Positions 35,401 through 50,400 of a stretch of 64,000 bases of DNA are shown here, in pieces (position 1 is the first letter of the stretch; every line of letters begins with the position of its first letter). The notes under the pieces are model-generated. The model searched no databases, had not been told where the DNA came from, and saw only the letters and a list, made by a program, of their open reading frames with translations. The stretch lies in NCBI RefSeq assembly GCF_030269925.1, contig NC_085107.1, forward strand, positions 7,130,001 through 7,194,000, written 5' to 3'. Made by a program: the position numbers and the translations under genes. The stretch is from Bombyx mori. Lineage: Eukaryota > Arthropoda > Insecta > Lepidoptera > Bombycidae.

Positions 35401-38400
35401 TCCGCGCTAGCTCGTCGCGTTTAGCATTAGACGAATAAAAACAAGGTGTCGATGCGAACCAGAGATAGCTTTTAACTACGTTATTATTTAATTTGGTTTG
35501 CTTTATTTCGTCTTCGTTCCATGTTTTCGAACGAATTAGCATAAGAAACAAAGCGAAACATCAATATACGAAACGATAACTTTTAATTTCTTTATTTGTT
35601 AACTGTAGTTAATCGCGAAGTTAGTGGTTATATAATTACTCCATTCGAGTTTTATAACTATAAAATATAGTTTTCTACACGTCATTTTAATTTATGAAGA
35701 CATGCATTCATGTCAACACTTATAAAATGACTTGTCTTACAATACGATTATTTCGTAACAATAGCCTTTGGAAGCATTCAGTAGAGGCACTTGCGCAAAA
35801 AGTTGCGATTGTCTGGAAATAGCTAAATTTAACGCCATTTGGAATATTGTGATATATTTTTTTTGGGCTCAATAAATCGATTTTCTTTGTTGTGACTTCG
35901 GACCACCGGGGAACAGTTAGGATTCAGAATGGGATGACGCATCGCTGACAATAATGTTTTAATGAACACATCAAAGCGACCTAAAAATTATTTGAAACTA
36001 ACGCTCGTGCGTGACGCCGATCGTGAATTACTTCTTAAGCAAATTTTCATTGACATAGCTTGACGACTAAAACTATATCAGTAAGGGGATGTTATACAGA
36101 TAGTTTTTAAATTCTCATTAGGCATGCTAGTAAACAGGTTTTTTACTGTTTTAATAGAAAACAGCTGTGTGTAATTATTTGCAATGATCAAATTGAAATT
36201 GTCGCGAACAACGCCAAGATCCAACCGTAATTTATTTATGGCAATGAATAAAATGTAGCTATACGTGTTAATATTCAGCTAAAAGTCGTTCCGAACCGCT
36301 TTAGAGTTTCAGAAATTGAAGTGAGTTGTTTTTTTTTTTTTGCCAGTTATTGTAGCGATTCGGACAGATGTCACGGGCAGGGAAACCTCGGCAACAAAAG
36401 CGCCCCGGGGGTGCATTGTCCTCCCCCCGACCTCTCAGCTCTAGCCATTAGCAACGACACCTCCACATTTATATTTGTATCAAAATAATACAAATGTAAT
36501 TTATTCAATCTATTTATAGCTATATTTACTGTTTAATAGTTATTGCTCTAAATGGTTTTTAATGTCCTTATTTTATAAGTAATTTATACGCTGGCCCTTC
36601 ACAGCTGCGCTTCACCCTAGAATGAATGCTATTAGGTGGGCATCAGATAAATTCGATAAACGTCCCGGAAATTCTTGCATAGTGGGTTCCTCTACGCGGC
36701 ACGTTAAACTTTTAATGCGCGTATCAATCTAATTTAATAATTCATGAACGAAATTGAATGTTTACAGTAACTTTCGAATAACGTTAACACAGTAATAATA
36801 CGAATCAAATTCTTATAATGTTTTTGTGCCAACGCGTGAATTAAGTACGTACGACTTATTCGAGATTATAAATATTGATAAGAGTTTATTTGAATACTTA
36901 ACTAAAGTTGTAAATTTTCAAAATTCGTTTATAAAATAATTTAGTTATATATTTCGTGCTTGTGTATTTTCTAGTATCATTGCTTTCGTTTACAGTAGAG
37001 ACTTTGAGAGATAGACGTGTTGATTATAATCTTTAATGAGTAAGATGTTGTTAGCCACCTGGCATTTATTTATGGGATAAAATCTTGACACCTTTTAAAT
37101 GTTTAAACCAATACGGAGCTAATAGTTAACATTTTATTTGTATTAAATATATGCAATGACATATTTTAACGTCGATTCAATAATTACAGTCAAGATCTCG
37201 AGAGAGAAAACAGACAAAAAAACTATACGCAAATTACTGGTGGTAGGGCCTCTTGTGAGTCCGCGCATGGGTACCACCACCCTGTCTATTTCTGCCGTGA
37301 AGCAGTAACGCGTTTCAGTTTGAAGGGTAGGGCAGCCGTTGTAACTATACTCGAGACCTTAGAACTTATATCTCAAGGTGGGTGGCGCATTACGTTGTGG
37401 ATGTCTTGGGCTCCAGTAACCACTTAACACCAGGTCAGCTGTGAGATCGTCCACCCATTTAGGCAATAAAAAAAACATATAAAATCGTACGTACGTAATA
37501 CGTACAGAATTGTTTTGACCAAATACCTGTGATACCATATTTACGGTACTGATTATATTTCAAGTCGAATAACATGCTCGTTGTATTCTAAATTGATGCA
37601 AATCTGTCGATGCACAAATCGTCTGGTAGTGACAACAATACTTCAAAATAAAACACGTCCGAATTATGAAAATTGACGCGCTCAATTATTCAGACAAGTA
37701 AACTTGTAGTCTAGTCTATTTGTAAGTGTTATTATTATTGTTTCTGTAGATAATGAAACAATCTCACAATCAATTTAGTGCTGTAGCGAAGCAATAAGTT
37801 AACATGAAGTCGAAGTTTGAATTGTTTAGAAGTAGAATGCTTTGTTTTTTTAGCCTATTCACTGCCAGTAGCATCGAGGGGTTATTCCGGCTTCATGGAA
37901 CCTCAAAACGCATGACTGCTTTCGTCATAAATAAACTAAATGGTGGTAGTACCTATCCGTGTGCGCTCACTATTCAGATACCCCATCAGTAATTACGCAA
38001 ATCACAAAATGTTGCGCATTTTATTTTTATCAAAGGATATCATTTTTTTGATATAATTAGTGAATACGTTCACGAATGCGTGATAGGATTGGATTTAAAA
38101 TATAATTATAAACACTGACGCAGTATTTAAACCGCGTTGTAGTTTAATTCTTCAGTTCGATTATATCAGATGTGTTAGCACAGAGACAATCGACAGAGCA
38201 TAATAATGTATTGCTTTTTTCTGCTTTTCATTTATAAAATTAATTTTACTAGAGGTCCCGCAGTAGTCGAAATTCGACTATCTATTATGATTGTATTTTA
38301 TACTTCTATAATCACAAATTTCGCCAAGACTACACTATAAAAAATATTAACAAAGACAAACAATATTTAATCTATTCTCAATTTGACAACAGACGTCAAG

Positions 38401-41400
38401 ATGAAAATTATGACAATAAATAGTATGCATGCGTGTGTGCGTCAAATACATGGTATGTAGTGTGTGTAATGTTTTCTTTATTGATTTAAGGTATGTTTTA
38501 TGCATTATTTTAAAAAAAATATTAGCATTGTGCACTTCTTCTACATATTCTCTGTAAGTGTTGAACATTTTATACTCCTCGGTCCGCGCAATTTTCGTAA
38601 AAAGGGATACAAAGTTTTTGCTTCACGTATTAATATAAAGATTTACTAATGATAGGTAGGTACTCAGCTCAAACATACAATTCAGGTCAAAGATACAATT
38701 CGCTCTGACGCTGTTACCGCTTCATTCATAAATCGCGCGCAAACTTCTGTGTCCATAATTCAAGACTTAGGTATTGAGGGACTTATTGAATCTTTAATTT
38801 GTAATAGCTCTGAGTTAATTATATGTAAATACGTGTATATGTTAATTACGTATTCGAAATAACCTACGATTTTTTGAAAAGAAATAAAAAATTGGTACAC
38901 GTTTTTTTAACGTATATTTTTTAATATAAAATTAGTGAACTGAGGAGCTAGCAACGTTTATTTGTCCATCACTGTACATCCTGTACACTGTTTAGACGCA
39001 TTATCATCCTGGTTGCCCGTGAGCAACCATCTCAGGTTTTCAGCTGGTAACGAATCTTAATACGTAAGAATCGTCATCATCATATCTCTCAATATCTCAA
39101 TCATATTGGACAATAGCCGCTCTAGCGTTCGAACGGGGATCCTTCTACAGCAAAGTTCACCATTGATATTTGACAAAGATTTATTTATTCATCTACGGCG
39201 TGTTCCTAGAAATCATTCTTGCCACTTGCCATCCACCTCTGGATTTATCACAGCGACATGACTTCCATAAAGAAAACAAGAAGTTCTCATCAATGGGAAT
39301 CGAATTGACTATGCCTAACGTGACCATACGTACCGCTTTCAGGCTGTCAATCCCGCTATCCCCAACGAGAAAAAAAATGTCTCCCGCTTTCATTTATCTG
39401 TTAAGCATGCGTTTATTAGAGACTTACCGAATACTTACTTATCCCAAATCCTTATTGTATTACAAAATACATACTAAAGTAACTCTAAATTTGCTGTAGA
39501 AAAGTAGTTTTTTGTTGTGAAATTATTTATAAATATTAAGGGCAAGTTGGTGTATGAATTAAGATGTCAGTGAGGGTAAGATACCATAATAAATTATTTC
39601 AAGTCATTTTTTATTATTTTGTACTTAAATATTAATTCTTACCGCGGCATAACCAATACCTATATGTATTTATTTATATACAAAATACCGTAGGCGTCCC
39701 GCTTTGACACCAAAAAAAAATGGTTACGTTAACTATGCCCCTTGCTAATAATCCAACTCGACATAGGCCGTCAGGCGGACCGCAAGCTTTCCTGTGTAAT
39801 AAAAATAAACATTACTGCTATGCCGCAGACATAGTCAAAATGAATGTTTTAAACCGACAATACGTATGCCCAAACGCGCTCACGAAATACCACTTCGTAG
39901 TGAACGAATGGACTATTAAGGATGTACTCGCTGAAGTTTCGACCGGAATGCATAGACTGCGATCTCTATGGAGTCTGACTACCGCGGATATTTACTATAG
40001 TCATCAATATGAAGTTAATATATTATAATAATATATTATATTACCTACCATCAACTTTACAATTGTAATATACTATATTATAAATAATATACTCTGTTTA
40101 CGTTCAATTTATTATAAGTATTACAAGAGACTTTTAACCTAATTTAATTTTGTATTTGTCCTAATAAAAAATTCTCAATGGTGATTATTTTCTTAAGCCA
40201 TCTATCCATTCCAGATGGTCCATTTCTGAGGTTTGATATAATAGATCAGACTGACTATATTTAATCTTATACCTTTAAACGAGCAATTCTTGTATATTAA
40301 TATATATATAATCTGAATCTCGGAAACGGCTCCAACGATTTTCATAAAATTTAGTAGGTATTCAGGGGATTTCGGGGGCGATAAATCGATCTAGCTACGA
40401 TTTATTTTCAGAAAATGTTGTTTTATTCGTGTTTTCAATAATCAATTCTTCCCGACATCTATTGGCGAATAATTTTTTCTTAATTGATTAAAAAACCGAG
40501 CAAAGCTCGGTCATCATCTAGTGATATTAATATCAGCTGTATCTTTTTCAGAATTTCTTTAGATACAAACGGTTATCCGGAAGAGATCGCTTTTAGCGAA
40601 AAGACCCTCTATTGTACGGTTATGTCTGCCTATTGACTGATTTTCAATGCTAATTATGTTTTGATGTGCAATAAAGTATCTCTCTCTCTCTCTCTCTCTT
40701 TTACTTTTCAATGACACCAATGGTGGTAGGACCTCTTGTGAGTCCTACCTATTTCTGCCGCGAACCAGTAATGCGTTTCGGTTTGAAGGGTGGGGCAGCC
40801 GTTGTAGCTATACTTGAGACCTTATATCTCAAGATGGGTGGCGCATTTACGTTGTAGATGTCTATGGGCTCCAGTAACCGGCTAACACCAGGTGTGGGCT
40901 CGTCCACACATATTTTTTTGTATCTCCGTACGATTTCATAGTGTCTTACGTGTTTCTGCATAAAAGCAATCATGAGTTCCGCTTCGTAGGGTAGAATGCC
41001 ATTATTTCATTGCATTTGAAACTGCCTGATGAATTTTCAAGATCAGTGTCGTCATACACGTTGTGGTATTGATTAGGTGCTGTACCCGCTTCAGCTGGAT
41101 TGGGTTTTGTCTGCTTTAGTAATCGAATAAAAAAATTGCGTAAAATATTGTTTGTGGTATGTAGCATGCTGTATGGCTGCCGTCATTTTTGGCATTTCAA
41201 CTTGCGTAAGGTGGCGCAGGGCTCTGAAATTACGATACTTCAAGACAACATTTTTTTTGTATGGAAACTAGCGACATCTTGTAGCGGATTCTCCTAAACT
41301 TATATGTTGATAAATTTAAGGCATTTAATTATTGTACAAATAAACACAGAAAAAAAATACGAGTAAATCATACAAGTCTTTATTTGTTGAAAATTTACAA

Positions 41401-44400
41401 AATCCTTCATTAAAAATAAAATATAGAATACGTAATATGTTACTGCCATCTACAGGAGCAATGAGAAACTAATCGAAGCGAAGCCATCTAGTGGCCGACG
41501 CCCGTAAACATTTTTGCTGACTGCTTCAGTTGCTTATCTATAACTAATTTATGTGTATTAACTATAAGGTGGCGATTGAGTTTTTAATACGAACGTGTGT
41601 ATTACAAATTCTATGGAAATCCATAACTACATCATGACTTGATAATGAAGACGCAAATAATGAATGCGCGTTGAATTAAAATCATGCTCCTCATAATTAC
41701 GATGCGAGGTTTTGGTTGTAGTAAAGCAAATCTAATTGAAACTATTTTTACGGTTTAATATCGCTTAACTGCTTCGTTTTAGTTTAAAAATTAAATTTTT
41801 GAATGTTTTAGGGTATTTTTTTATCTGAAAAGAGCAAGCTTTCAGTTTCATTCAATAAAATTACGTTCTAAGCGGTAAAAGAGCTAAAACCTTCTATGTT
41901 CGACTGTTTAAAAACTTAACTTCCCTATAAGTATTTACTATCAACAAACTAATGTTCACTAATGCCGTCTATGATGTCACTTCTGTATGCCATCTTTAAT
42001 TGCATGATTAACCTAATGTGCCCAATGTACAAATCGAATCATTGTAACAATTATTTAAAAGACAGCGCTGATTACGTGCCAATTTGAATTGATCATAATT
42101 GGTCAACAGGTTTCCTAAAAATTAAATCGTAATAACTGTTTGTAAAAGTATAATGCTTTGACGATGTTTAAGCGAAGGCATCACAAATAATTTCCGAAAT
42201 CTGACACATTAAACAATAAACCTTAATTATTTAAAAAAAAGAAGTATATCACAGATATACAAACTAAAGTGCCATTTTCTCTTCTGCTTGTCCACTGTTT
42301 TCCATTCTATTTTATTTAGTAGTTTTTGAATAGGCTTACAGTGATTAACAAAAATACAAGTAGGTTTTTTGCTTTCAAAATGTCAATTACATACTAAAAG
42401 AGAATATATAATACAGTAAATGAATTTCAATCTTCGGGGGTCAGCGATTGTGGTCGAATTTCGATTACTGGTGGTAGGACCTCTTGTGAGTCCGCGCGGC
42501 TAGGTATCACCGCCCTGCCTATTTCTGCCGTGAAGCAGTAATGCGTTTCGGTTTGAAGGGTGGGGCAGCCGTTATAGCTATATTGAGATCTTAGAACTTA
42601 TATCTCAAGGTGGGTGGCGCATGTACGTTGTAGATGTCTATGGGCTCCAGTAACCACTTAACACCAGGTGGGCTGTGAGCTCGTCCACCCATCTAAGCAA
42701 TAAAAAATAAAATACCAATTAAATATATCGTAGTAAGCACGAGCCGTACTCAACAAAAGCCAACTAACCCATGTTATAATTCGGAGATTATCTAGCGGTT
42801 TGAAAGCGATCGAGCTGTGGACGGTTTTAGTTAAACAAAGTTTACTTGTTGGATTAAGAGTGAGGTTACGCTGTGGTCGGAAGCGGGTAGCGAGGAACGC
42901 GAGCGACAATGCGCGCCCGAATCAATCACGACTTTCAATAATTGATCGTGGTCGGCGGCTCCACTCCGCAGACTCCCTCGACCTAATTACCTCTCTCGCC
43001 CTCCACGCGCTCACTCACGGCTCATTAAGAACCGTCTGTTGTTTGTTCTCCTAATTAAAGCGGAGCTTTATCGGTCGCGGGGCCTCGTCTAATTGATATC
43101 ATTGCGAGCATTTACGATCATTGAATTACGTCCGCCGCGATCGGTTACCGTCGGGTTCGGCAGTTAAGCCTGACCGCACATTGTCTGTGTTTAAGCTCCA
43201 ATTGACTTGTTTAATCCCGGTTTATTGTTTGTTTATTTATGGAGGCCTGATTGTGAGGCGTGTTTCACCTCAGGCTCTGTATTATTTTAAAAGGCACTAA
43301 AAACTAGTATGGATGCGAGTTTTTAATTTTTAATTAAGCTAATTTTTTTTAATACCGAATTTAATGAGACGCTGTCGCGGTTTATATGGTATTAAGTGAT
43401 TACGCACAAGAGCCAGCGTATCATGAAATCCGCATTTCACCTTAAAACGTCAAGTTAAAGTCGTCATTATAATGGATGGATGGATGAATGGATGGACTTA
43501 TACGACGATAGCTTGAACATGTGATTATTTCAAGGTAATGATAATATGCAGACTGATTGACACAAATGCGAAAGTGCAGTTACGATAGACTAATATGGAC
43601 GTCTTTGTCTAGCCAGCAGTGTATGCACAACATATTATATTATATTAGTAAATGTAATATTATATATTAACTATTAGTAAATGTTTCTGTAATACTTTCT
43701 CTCTTTCATCCTACATATATTAACTCAAACGAATTAAAAATCCAAATAATATATTGGGTGCACAGGTAGCTTTATTTTTAAATTACAAAAACTATGAAGA
43801 AATCAGCAAAAGAAATTTATTATATTATAATATATATTATAGAATTTATATTATATTAGTAAATTTTATATTATATATTAACTATTAGTAAATGTTTCTG
43901 TAATACTTTCTCTCTTTCATCCCACATATATTAACTCAAACGAATTAAACATCCAAATGTATTGGGTGCACAGGTAGCTTTATTTTTAAATTACAAAAAC
44001 TATGAAGGAATCAGCAAAAGAAAAAAGAAGTAATGCATAACATCTTAATCACAACCCGATACCAAACGATACGCATACACATAGTCCTCGAAGTGGAAAA
44101 TAACCAATTTCGTTTAAATCACAACCTAGCAATTCTTTGATACCCGTGAAATTGCCGTAACGAAATAAATGTTAAATAAAACGTAAAATAAAATTATTGT
44201 GCCTCCACAAACAAATAATTGGAACGGGATCGTACCAACCTAACCGCCCGCGCCCGTCGCCGCTCGTTTTATGGCTTATTTGGGGGAAAGCTTTATTGAA
44301 CTTAGCCACGTTGTTTTCGTGTCAAACGAATACCGCCCTTGAGTCACAATCGTTTAGAATTAGAATTGTGTAATCGGGATGGATTGCGTCACCACCATGC

Positions 44401-47400
44401 GGCATCAAATGACTTTTTCGTTTGTATTCGCTCTTTATCCACTTAGAGTCATTCTTTTTCCACTCGCTACAATTCACTTTTAGATTCTGCTAGTGGTGCT
44501 TCCGGTCGTTATTATTTTACAACATGAATCTTTTTGTTTGACGTTTTCGTATCGGGGATTTTGTTTACCGAATTTCGTTTTTTTTTTTTGTTGCTTATGG
44601 GTGGACGAGCTCACAGCCCACCTGGTGTTAAGTGGTTACTCGAGCCCATAAAATGCGCCACCCACCTTGAGATATAAGTTCTAAGGTCTCAGTATAGTTA
44701 CAACGGCTGCCCCACCCTTCAAACCGAAACGCATTACTGCTTCACGGCAGAAATAGTCAGGGCGGGCGGTGGTACCTACCCGCGCGGACTCACAAGAGGT
44801 TTTTTTTTTTGTTGCTTAGATGATTGGACGAGCTCACAGCCCACCTGGTGTTAAGTGGTTACTGGAGCCCATAGACATCTACAACGTAAATGCGCCACCC
44901 ACCTTGAGATATAAGTTCTAAGGTTGCAGTATAGTTACAACGGCTGCCCCACCCTTCAAACCGAAACGCATTACTGCTTCACGGCAGAAATAGGCAGGGT
45001 GGTGGTACCTATTCGCGCGGACTCACAAGAGGTCCTACCACCAGTAAAAATTTACTCGTTTTTAAATTGTTGATGAGGTACCCTTTTCGTCGCAAATAAA
45101 GTTAACCCGCACTAGTTAGTGGACACGCTTTGTTGAATAATGAAATAAAATTTGCGCGTTACACATGGATCGATTGGGTTCATGTGAAAACGAATCTGTG
45201 TATTTAGTCTTTCGAAATATTTTTCATTCGTTTACTTAAACGAGGTTTTTAAATTAGATATTACCCAAAATTTTGCATGAAAACATGGGCAAAGACTTGA
45301 TTTGTTATTAAAAAGAACCTCCTCATAATAAAAATCTTATTATAAAGTTAAATAGTTTGATCGATGGATGCGTAAAAATATTTTTAAAAACCTCTTTTAC
45401 TGTGATGAGCGCTCAGTTCTTAGTCGTGCTAAGCATGTGCGAATTCTGAAAATAAATAGGTTGGTTATTCAGATATTCAGATAGCCAATAGAAAATGAAT
45501 GATCAAAATAGTATTGATTGGTTAGCTAACAGGCATTTCCTTGTGAGTGCTTTTTGCAGATAAATTAAAAAGACAAATTTCACGTGAGCTACAAAGTCTC
45601 AATCAATTCTCGGTCCGTCTGATGTTAAGCTATCAATAGAGGTGGAGGTTATGGCCACCTATAAAATGAAAAGTGCATCATTTAAGACTATTTAAGACAA
45701 ACCTGGCAAAGCAATAAATGTAGTTGAAAACAGAAGAATCAATTCATAAAATGTGTAAGTAAAATCGTGTCTCGTAACCGACGCATACGGTAGCCAGAAA
45801 GCTGAGAGAGACGAATGATGAAGTGACGTCGATTTGGCGAAGCGGCGCCCCAGGCACGGCCGGGACGCCAGCGCCTACCGATCCCAACCGATGGGGCACG
45901 AATTTATGAACCGTCAAATAACTTATCACCAGTTTAATGCAATGAAATAAACGAGCCTTATTTATACACCGCACTGATCAGTCGGACGTGAACTTTGTCT
46001 TTTACCATTTCTGAGGGTAGCAATAGTTGGCTCTTATTTATGGATCTAGCGGCGCGTGTGAATAACGTTAATAGTGGGGCCGGCCCCTTTTCGCTACTGT
46101 TTATATTTATTTAGGGTTCGTGTAATGAGTCTATCTGGCGCGATGACTCGCGAACTCTGTGGAGAATTGATTAAAATGTTGTTAGATTCAGTCTTATGGA
46201 ATAAGGGGACTGATTTGGTCGGTATAAGATTTTGAGAGCTAATAAATGACTTTTATCGCTATGCTTATACGGCGTATAACGTGTGTAGGTGACTTTGTGT
46301 TTAGTGGTGATAAACAAGCACGTATCGTTTTAACTATCTTTTAAAGACATGTTAATTGTATTGGCTCAACGACAATTGTTGTACTGTCATGCTAAATTAC
46401 GGATAATAATAAATTAAGCTTTAACTGTCTCAAGCTAGACTTTCCTCCTGTCTTGGCTATATCCGAAACATCTATGTGACATTTTTACGAGGCGAAATTA
46501 AGAATATTTGATAACGGTAAACAAGGTGTGGTGTAATTATAGTTTCGTCATTCGAAAGCCAAGTGTAGTCTTGAAATACATACTCAACAAATGTTCACGA
46601 TTGACTTCCACGGTGAAGGAATAACATCGTGTAATAAAAATCAAACCCGCAAAATTATAATTTGCGTAATTACTGGTGGTAGGAACTCTTGTGAGTCCGC
46701 GCGGGTAGGTACCACCACCCTGACTATTTCTGACGAGAAGCAGTAATGCGTTTCGGTTTGAAGGGTGGGGCAGCCGTTGTAACTATACTTGAGACCTTAT
46801 ATCTCAAGGTGGGTGGCGCATTCACGTCGTAGATGGCTATGAGCTCCAGTAACCACTTAACACCAGGCGGGCTGTGAGCTCTTTCACCCATATTGAAAAT
46901 AAATGGATTTTTAATTATTAGTTGAATTATGGATGAATGAATGGTAAATTATATAATATTATAACTATGCACTGCACTAAAATTCGCATGTCAAATAATG
47001 ACAAAGCATACACGTTGCTTTTAATTTATGTAATAACTCATTTTCACTGTGCTTGGCGAATAAATGATTTCTTTCTTTCTTTCTTTCTTTCTTTCTTAAG
47101 CAATAAAAAAGTACATCAGGATCTCGAATAATAAAATCTTTAAAAACTTTTAATATTTAATCCGATATTGACCGTTTGAGAGATGACCGCCCGGACTTGG
47201 TACAGTAGGCAAAATAATGAATTATTTACAAGAGCGACTGATCGAAAAGCTGATAAAAACCTTCATCACTACATCCCAACGAAATCTTCATGTCCGGATC
47301 TATTAGAAAAAAAAACCAGTACAAATAAAAAATCACAAAAAACACTGGCTATGACTGACTTACTAACAATAGACAAAGAACACGAGATTTAAAGGTTGAA

Positions 47401-50400
47401 TTATTCATCGAGTACCCTCGAGTGAGCATTGAGGAGGACTTTTTAGAAATTCCATCTCTTAATGGAAAGTGTGAAGGTTTAATAAGTTTTTAAAACTACA
47501 ATGTTACTACTTTTGAAGTATAGCGTTGATTTTACACAAAATAAGTAAAATAACACGTCTTTTATCTGTAATCTCTTAACAAAAAATATGATTTGGCAAA
47601 ATCATGTAGGTATATTTTAAAGTGGAAGAATTCTTATATTCGATCATCTTGTTCAATCAACACTCAACACTTTTTAGGAAAATTTTAGAAGATTTATAAC
47701 AACGGCTCAGATTTCAAAAATACAAAAGAAAAAATCATACTAACTTCAAAACATAAATACTTTTTTGAGTACTAGAGTAGACGCGAGACGCGAAATCAAA
47801 TTAAAAAAAGAAAAACAAGAGAAACTAACTCATATTCGAACAATAGGTATGATCATTAATGTATATGAGGTCACGTGCCTCGCCGAGACTCGGTAATGCT
47901 GGGGGCGAGACAAATCATCAGTCATAGTTAGTGAGCCTCAGAGGGTAGCACTACCCTGTCATGGCCAGGAAAAGGCGCAATTTTTATCTCCACCGCCACA
48001 AAAGAGTTGCGACTCGGAATTTGTCACTGGCTTATTTGCAGGGGACGTCGAAAAAGTGTAATGTTTACTTACAGCGTGATAGATATTAATGATGGGGTAA
48101 TCATTCACAGCCGTCTAGTTTCGTTTTCGATATCCTCTTCACTTTATTCCGTCACTGATTGAGGTTAAGTCGTATCTTATTTATTTCGATACGTCTTGAA
48201 GGAGGTGTTTGTATTTAAAGTAGTTTAGTAATTGCCATCGTAACGGAATATCAGAGCCGTAAATACTAGAGGCGTTAACATGAAGTGACCTTATATGACT
48301 GCAGCTAAATGGTCTCCAGCAGGGCAAGATGGCGGGGCATCTTAAGACGCGTCAGATCTGCCTCCTCAAGGCCACATAGCGATCACGACCGTTCTGTTAA
48401 TAGTAAAACGATTATGGGTAAAGCAGGCGTTAGACCGCTAGGTGTGCTAATTAAGACAAAAGACCCATTAGAAAATACTATATCTTTCGTTGTTTCTGTT
48501 AAAGAATGCGCATTTCAAATAATTTCAATTAGCTCAGTTTCTTATTTGTTTCTATTTACAAGTCTCTGTAAGCGGGCGCCTTAACGGACTGCATAAAAAA
48601 AGAGGCTCCACATCTGAAGCCGAGTTGCACACGCAACTGACTCTTCTCGTAAATAAAATCTAGACATGATTCCAAAATGTATGACTAGACACGGCACGAA
48701 CACAACTGTGAACATTGCACACAGCGAACGGTAAAATATAAATTATTACTATTTTTTTTTTGTTTTGTTTGAAATTAATTAGCCGAAACGTAGAAAATAT
48801 ATCTACTCGATCTAATCTAAATTCTGTAATCGCTTCTTTTCCAAAGCTTTGTGAATAAATTAGCTTCGAGAACCCGTTCTTCGGTTTAGCGCGGTGGTTT
48901 GTTTACTTCATCCTGTATCCATTTACTGGTCTCACGAGCTCTTTGCCTATCATTATAAAAGATGATAATTGAATACTAATTAGTCTATTCATTTCGTATG
49001 GTCGGCTAATTAATATCTCTTAATTGGATTACTGGTTTGAATGAAATGGGCCTCTGCCTTCTTGTACCGGGTCATGTGTGAGATCATATTTTCTTCATTC
49101 GCTTGCATTTTGAAGCAAATGTACCTAATTGTTAGATAGCCGTTTTGATACCCGCTAGAATTGTGTGAATTTTTAAAACGAAATTAGTACGATAAGTACT
49201 ATCACGATTGGGTACGATTTTTATGAATTCAATGAAATTAAATTATGTAAAGTTTTAAATAATGAAAAAAAAAAAAGAATTTTAACAACAACAGTTTGAA
49301 CATATAATTATTTTGCAGTGAAGTGGATGGACAAACTCATCACAGACTGTCTGATATTCTTCTTCTTCTTTGTCGTTTCCTCATTACTGAGGGTCGTGAC
49401 CACCATGGCCCAGTTTTTGCACCAGCTTCCTCCAATGCTGCCTGCATTCGGCCTGCTTAATGGCGCCCGGGATGCTGGTGTTTCTGGCCTCCTTGACAAT
49501 GTCCGTCCACCTGCTTGGCAATCTTCCTCGACTTCTCTTTGCTTCCACGTGACCTACAACCATTAATTTTTCCAAGTTCTCAGGATTTTGTCGGGCCACG
49601 TGTCCGAAGTACTTGGGGAGACGCTGCATACAGATTGTAGATAGACGGGTCTGACGTTTAGCTCCGAGAGAATTGACACATTTGTTCGGCGCTCCGTCCG
49701 TGATACGCCCAACATTTTGCGCCAACACCACATTTCAAACGGGTCAATTCTCGATCGGGTACGGGCCTTGAGGGTCCACGTCTCGGAAGCGTACAAGAAT
49801 ATTAATTGGTTACTAAAACTCAAAATCGTAGCGACGTTAAAACCAACATTTTGAAACCAGAGTTCTGTCTCACTTGTATTACAAAACGTTAGGTTGGTGG
49901 TAGGTAACTATACGAGCTCGCAGCTCAGCTACAAGTGACGTAGTGAGATTAGGCGGGCACACCAACAAATCGTCACAAAAAGGATTTAATTAAACACAGC
50001 GATAAGTATATTTAATTAATCAGTGATTTCCGCATTAGCGAATGCGGCAAATGTACATCACAATAATAACAGAGCCACGCAAATCACTAATTCATTTAAG
50101 TCGTCATCAGCAATGTTACACGAGCAAATGACGAAGACGTACAATTTGTTCTAGCAATCAAACAAACAAACGAGCTGTTTAGTCAGAACAACTATTAACG
50201 GCGGTTCCATAGCAATAATTATACTATTATCTCACAATACTTGTTACCATTCTAATAAGGAATGTTACGGGTTGTTTATTTTTTCCGCACAATGGTGAAC
50301 TGTCGGTTTTTATTGCTCCCATACACGCCCATGTTGGTTCTATCTATTGTTCTTTTTTTTTTTTTGGTCGTTCTCGGACCGAGGCCCACCTGATTGTGTC

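Noticed and set aside
39170..39499. 109-residue plus-strand frame
   Set aside because: No domain; composition like the surrounding intron; overlaps an equally open reverse frame.
39720..40028. 102-residue plus-strand frame
   Set aside because: No recognisable family; probably a chance open frame in intron 1.
47183..47392. 69-residue Lys-rich plus-strand frame
   Set aside because: Could be a transposon remnant, but no motif supports this.
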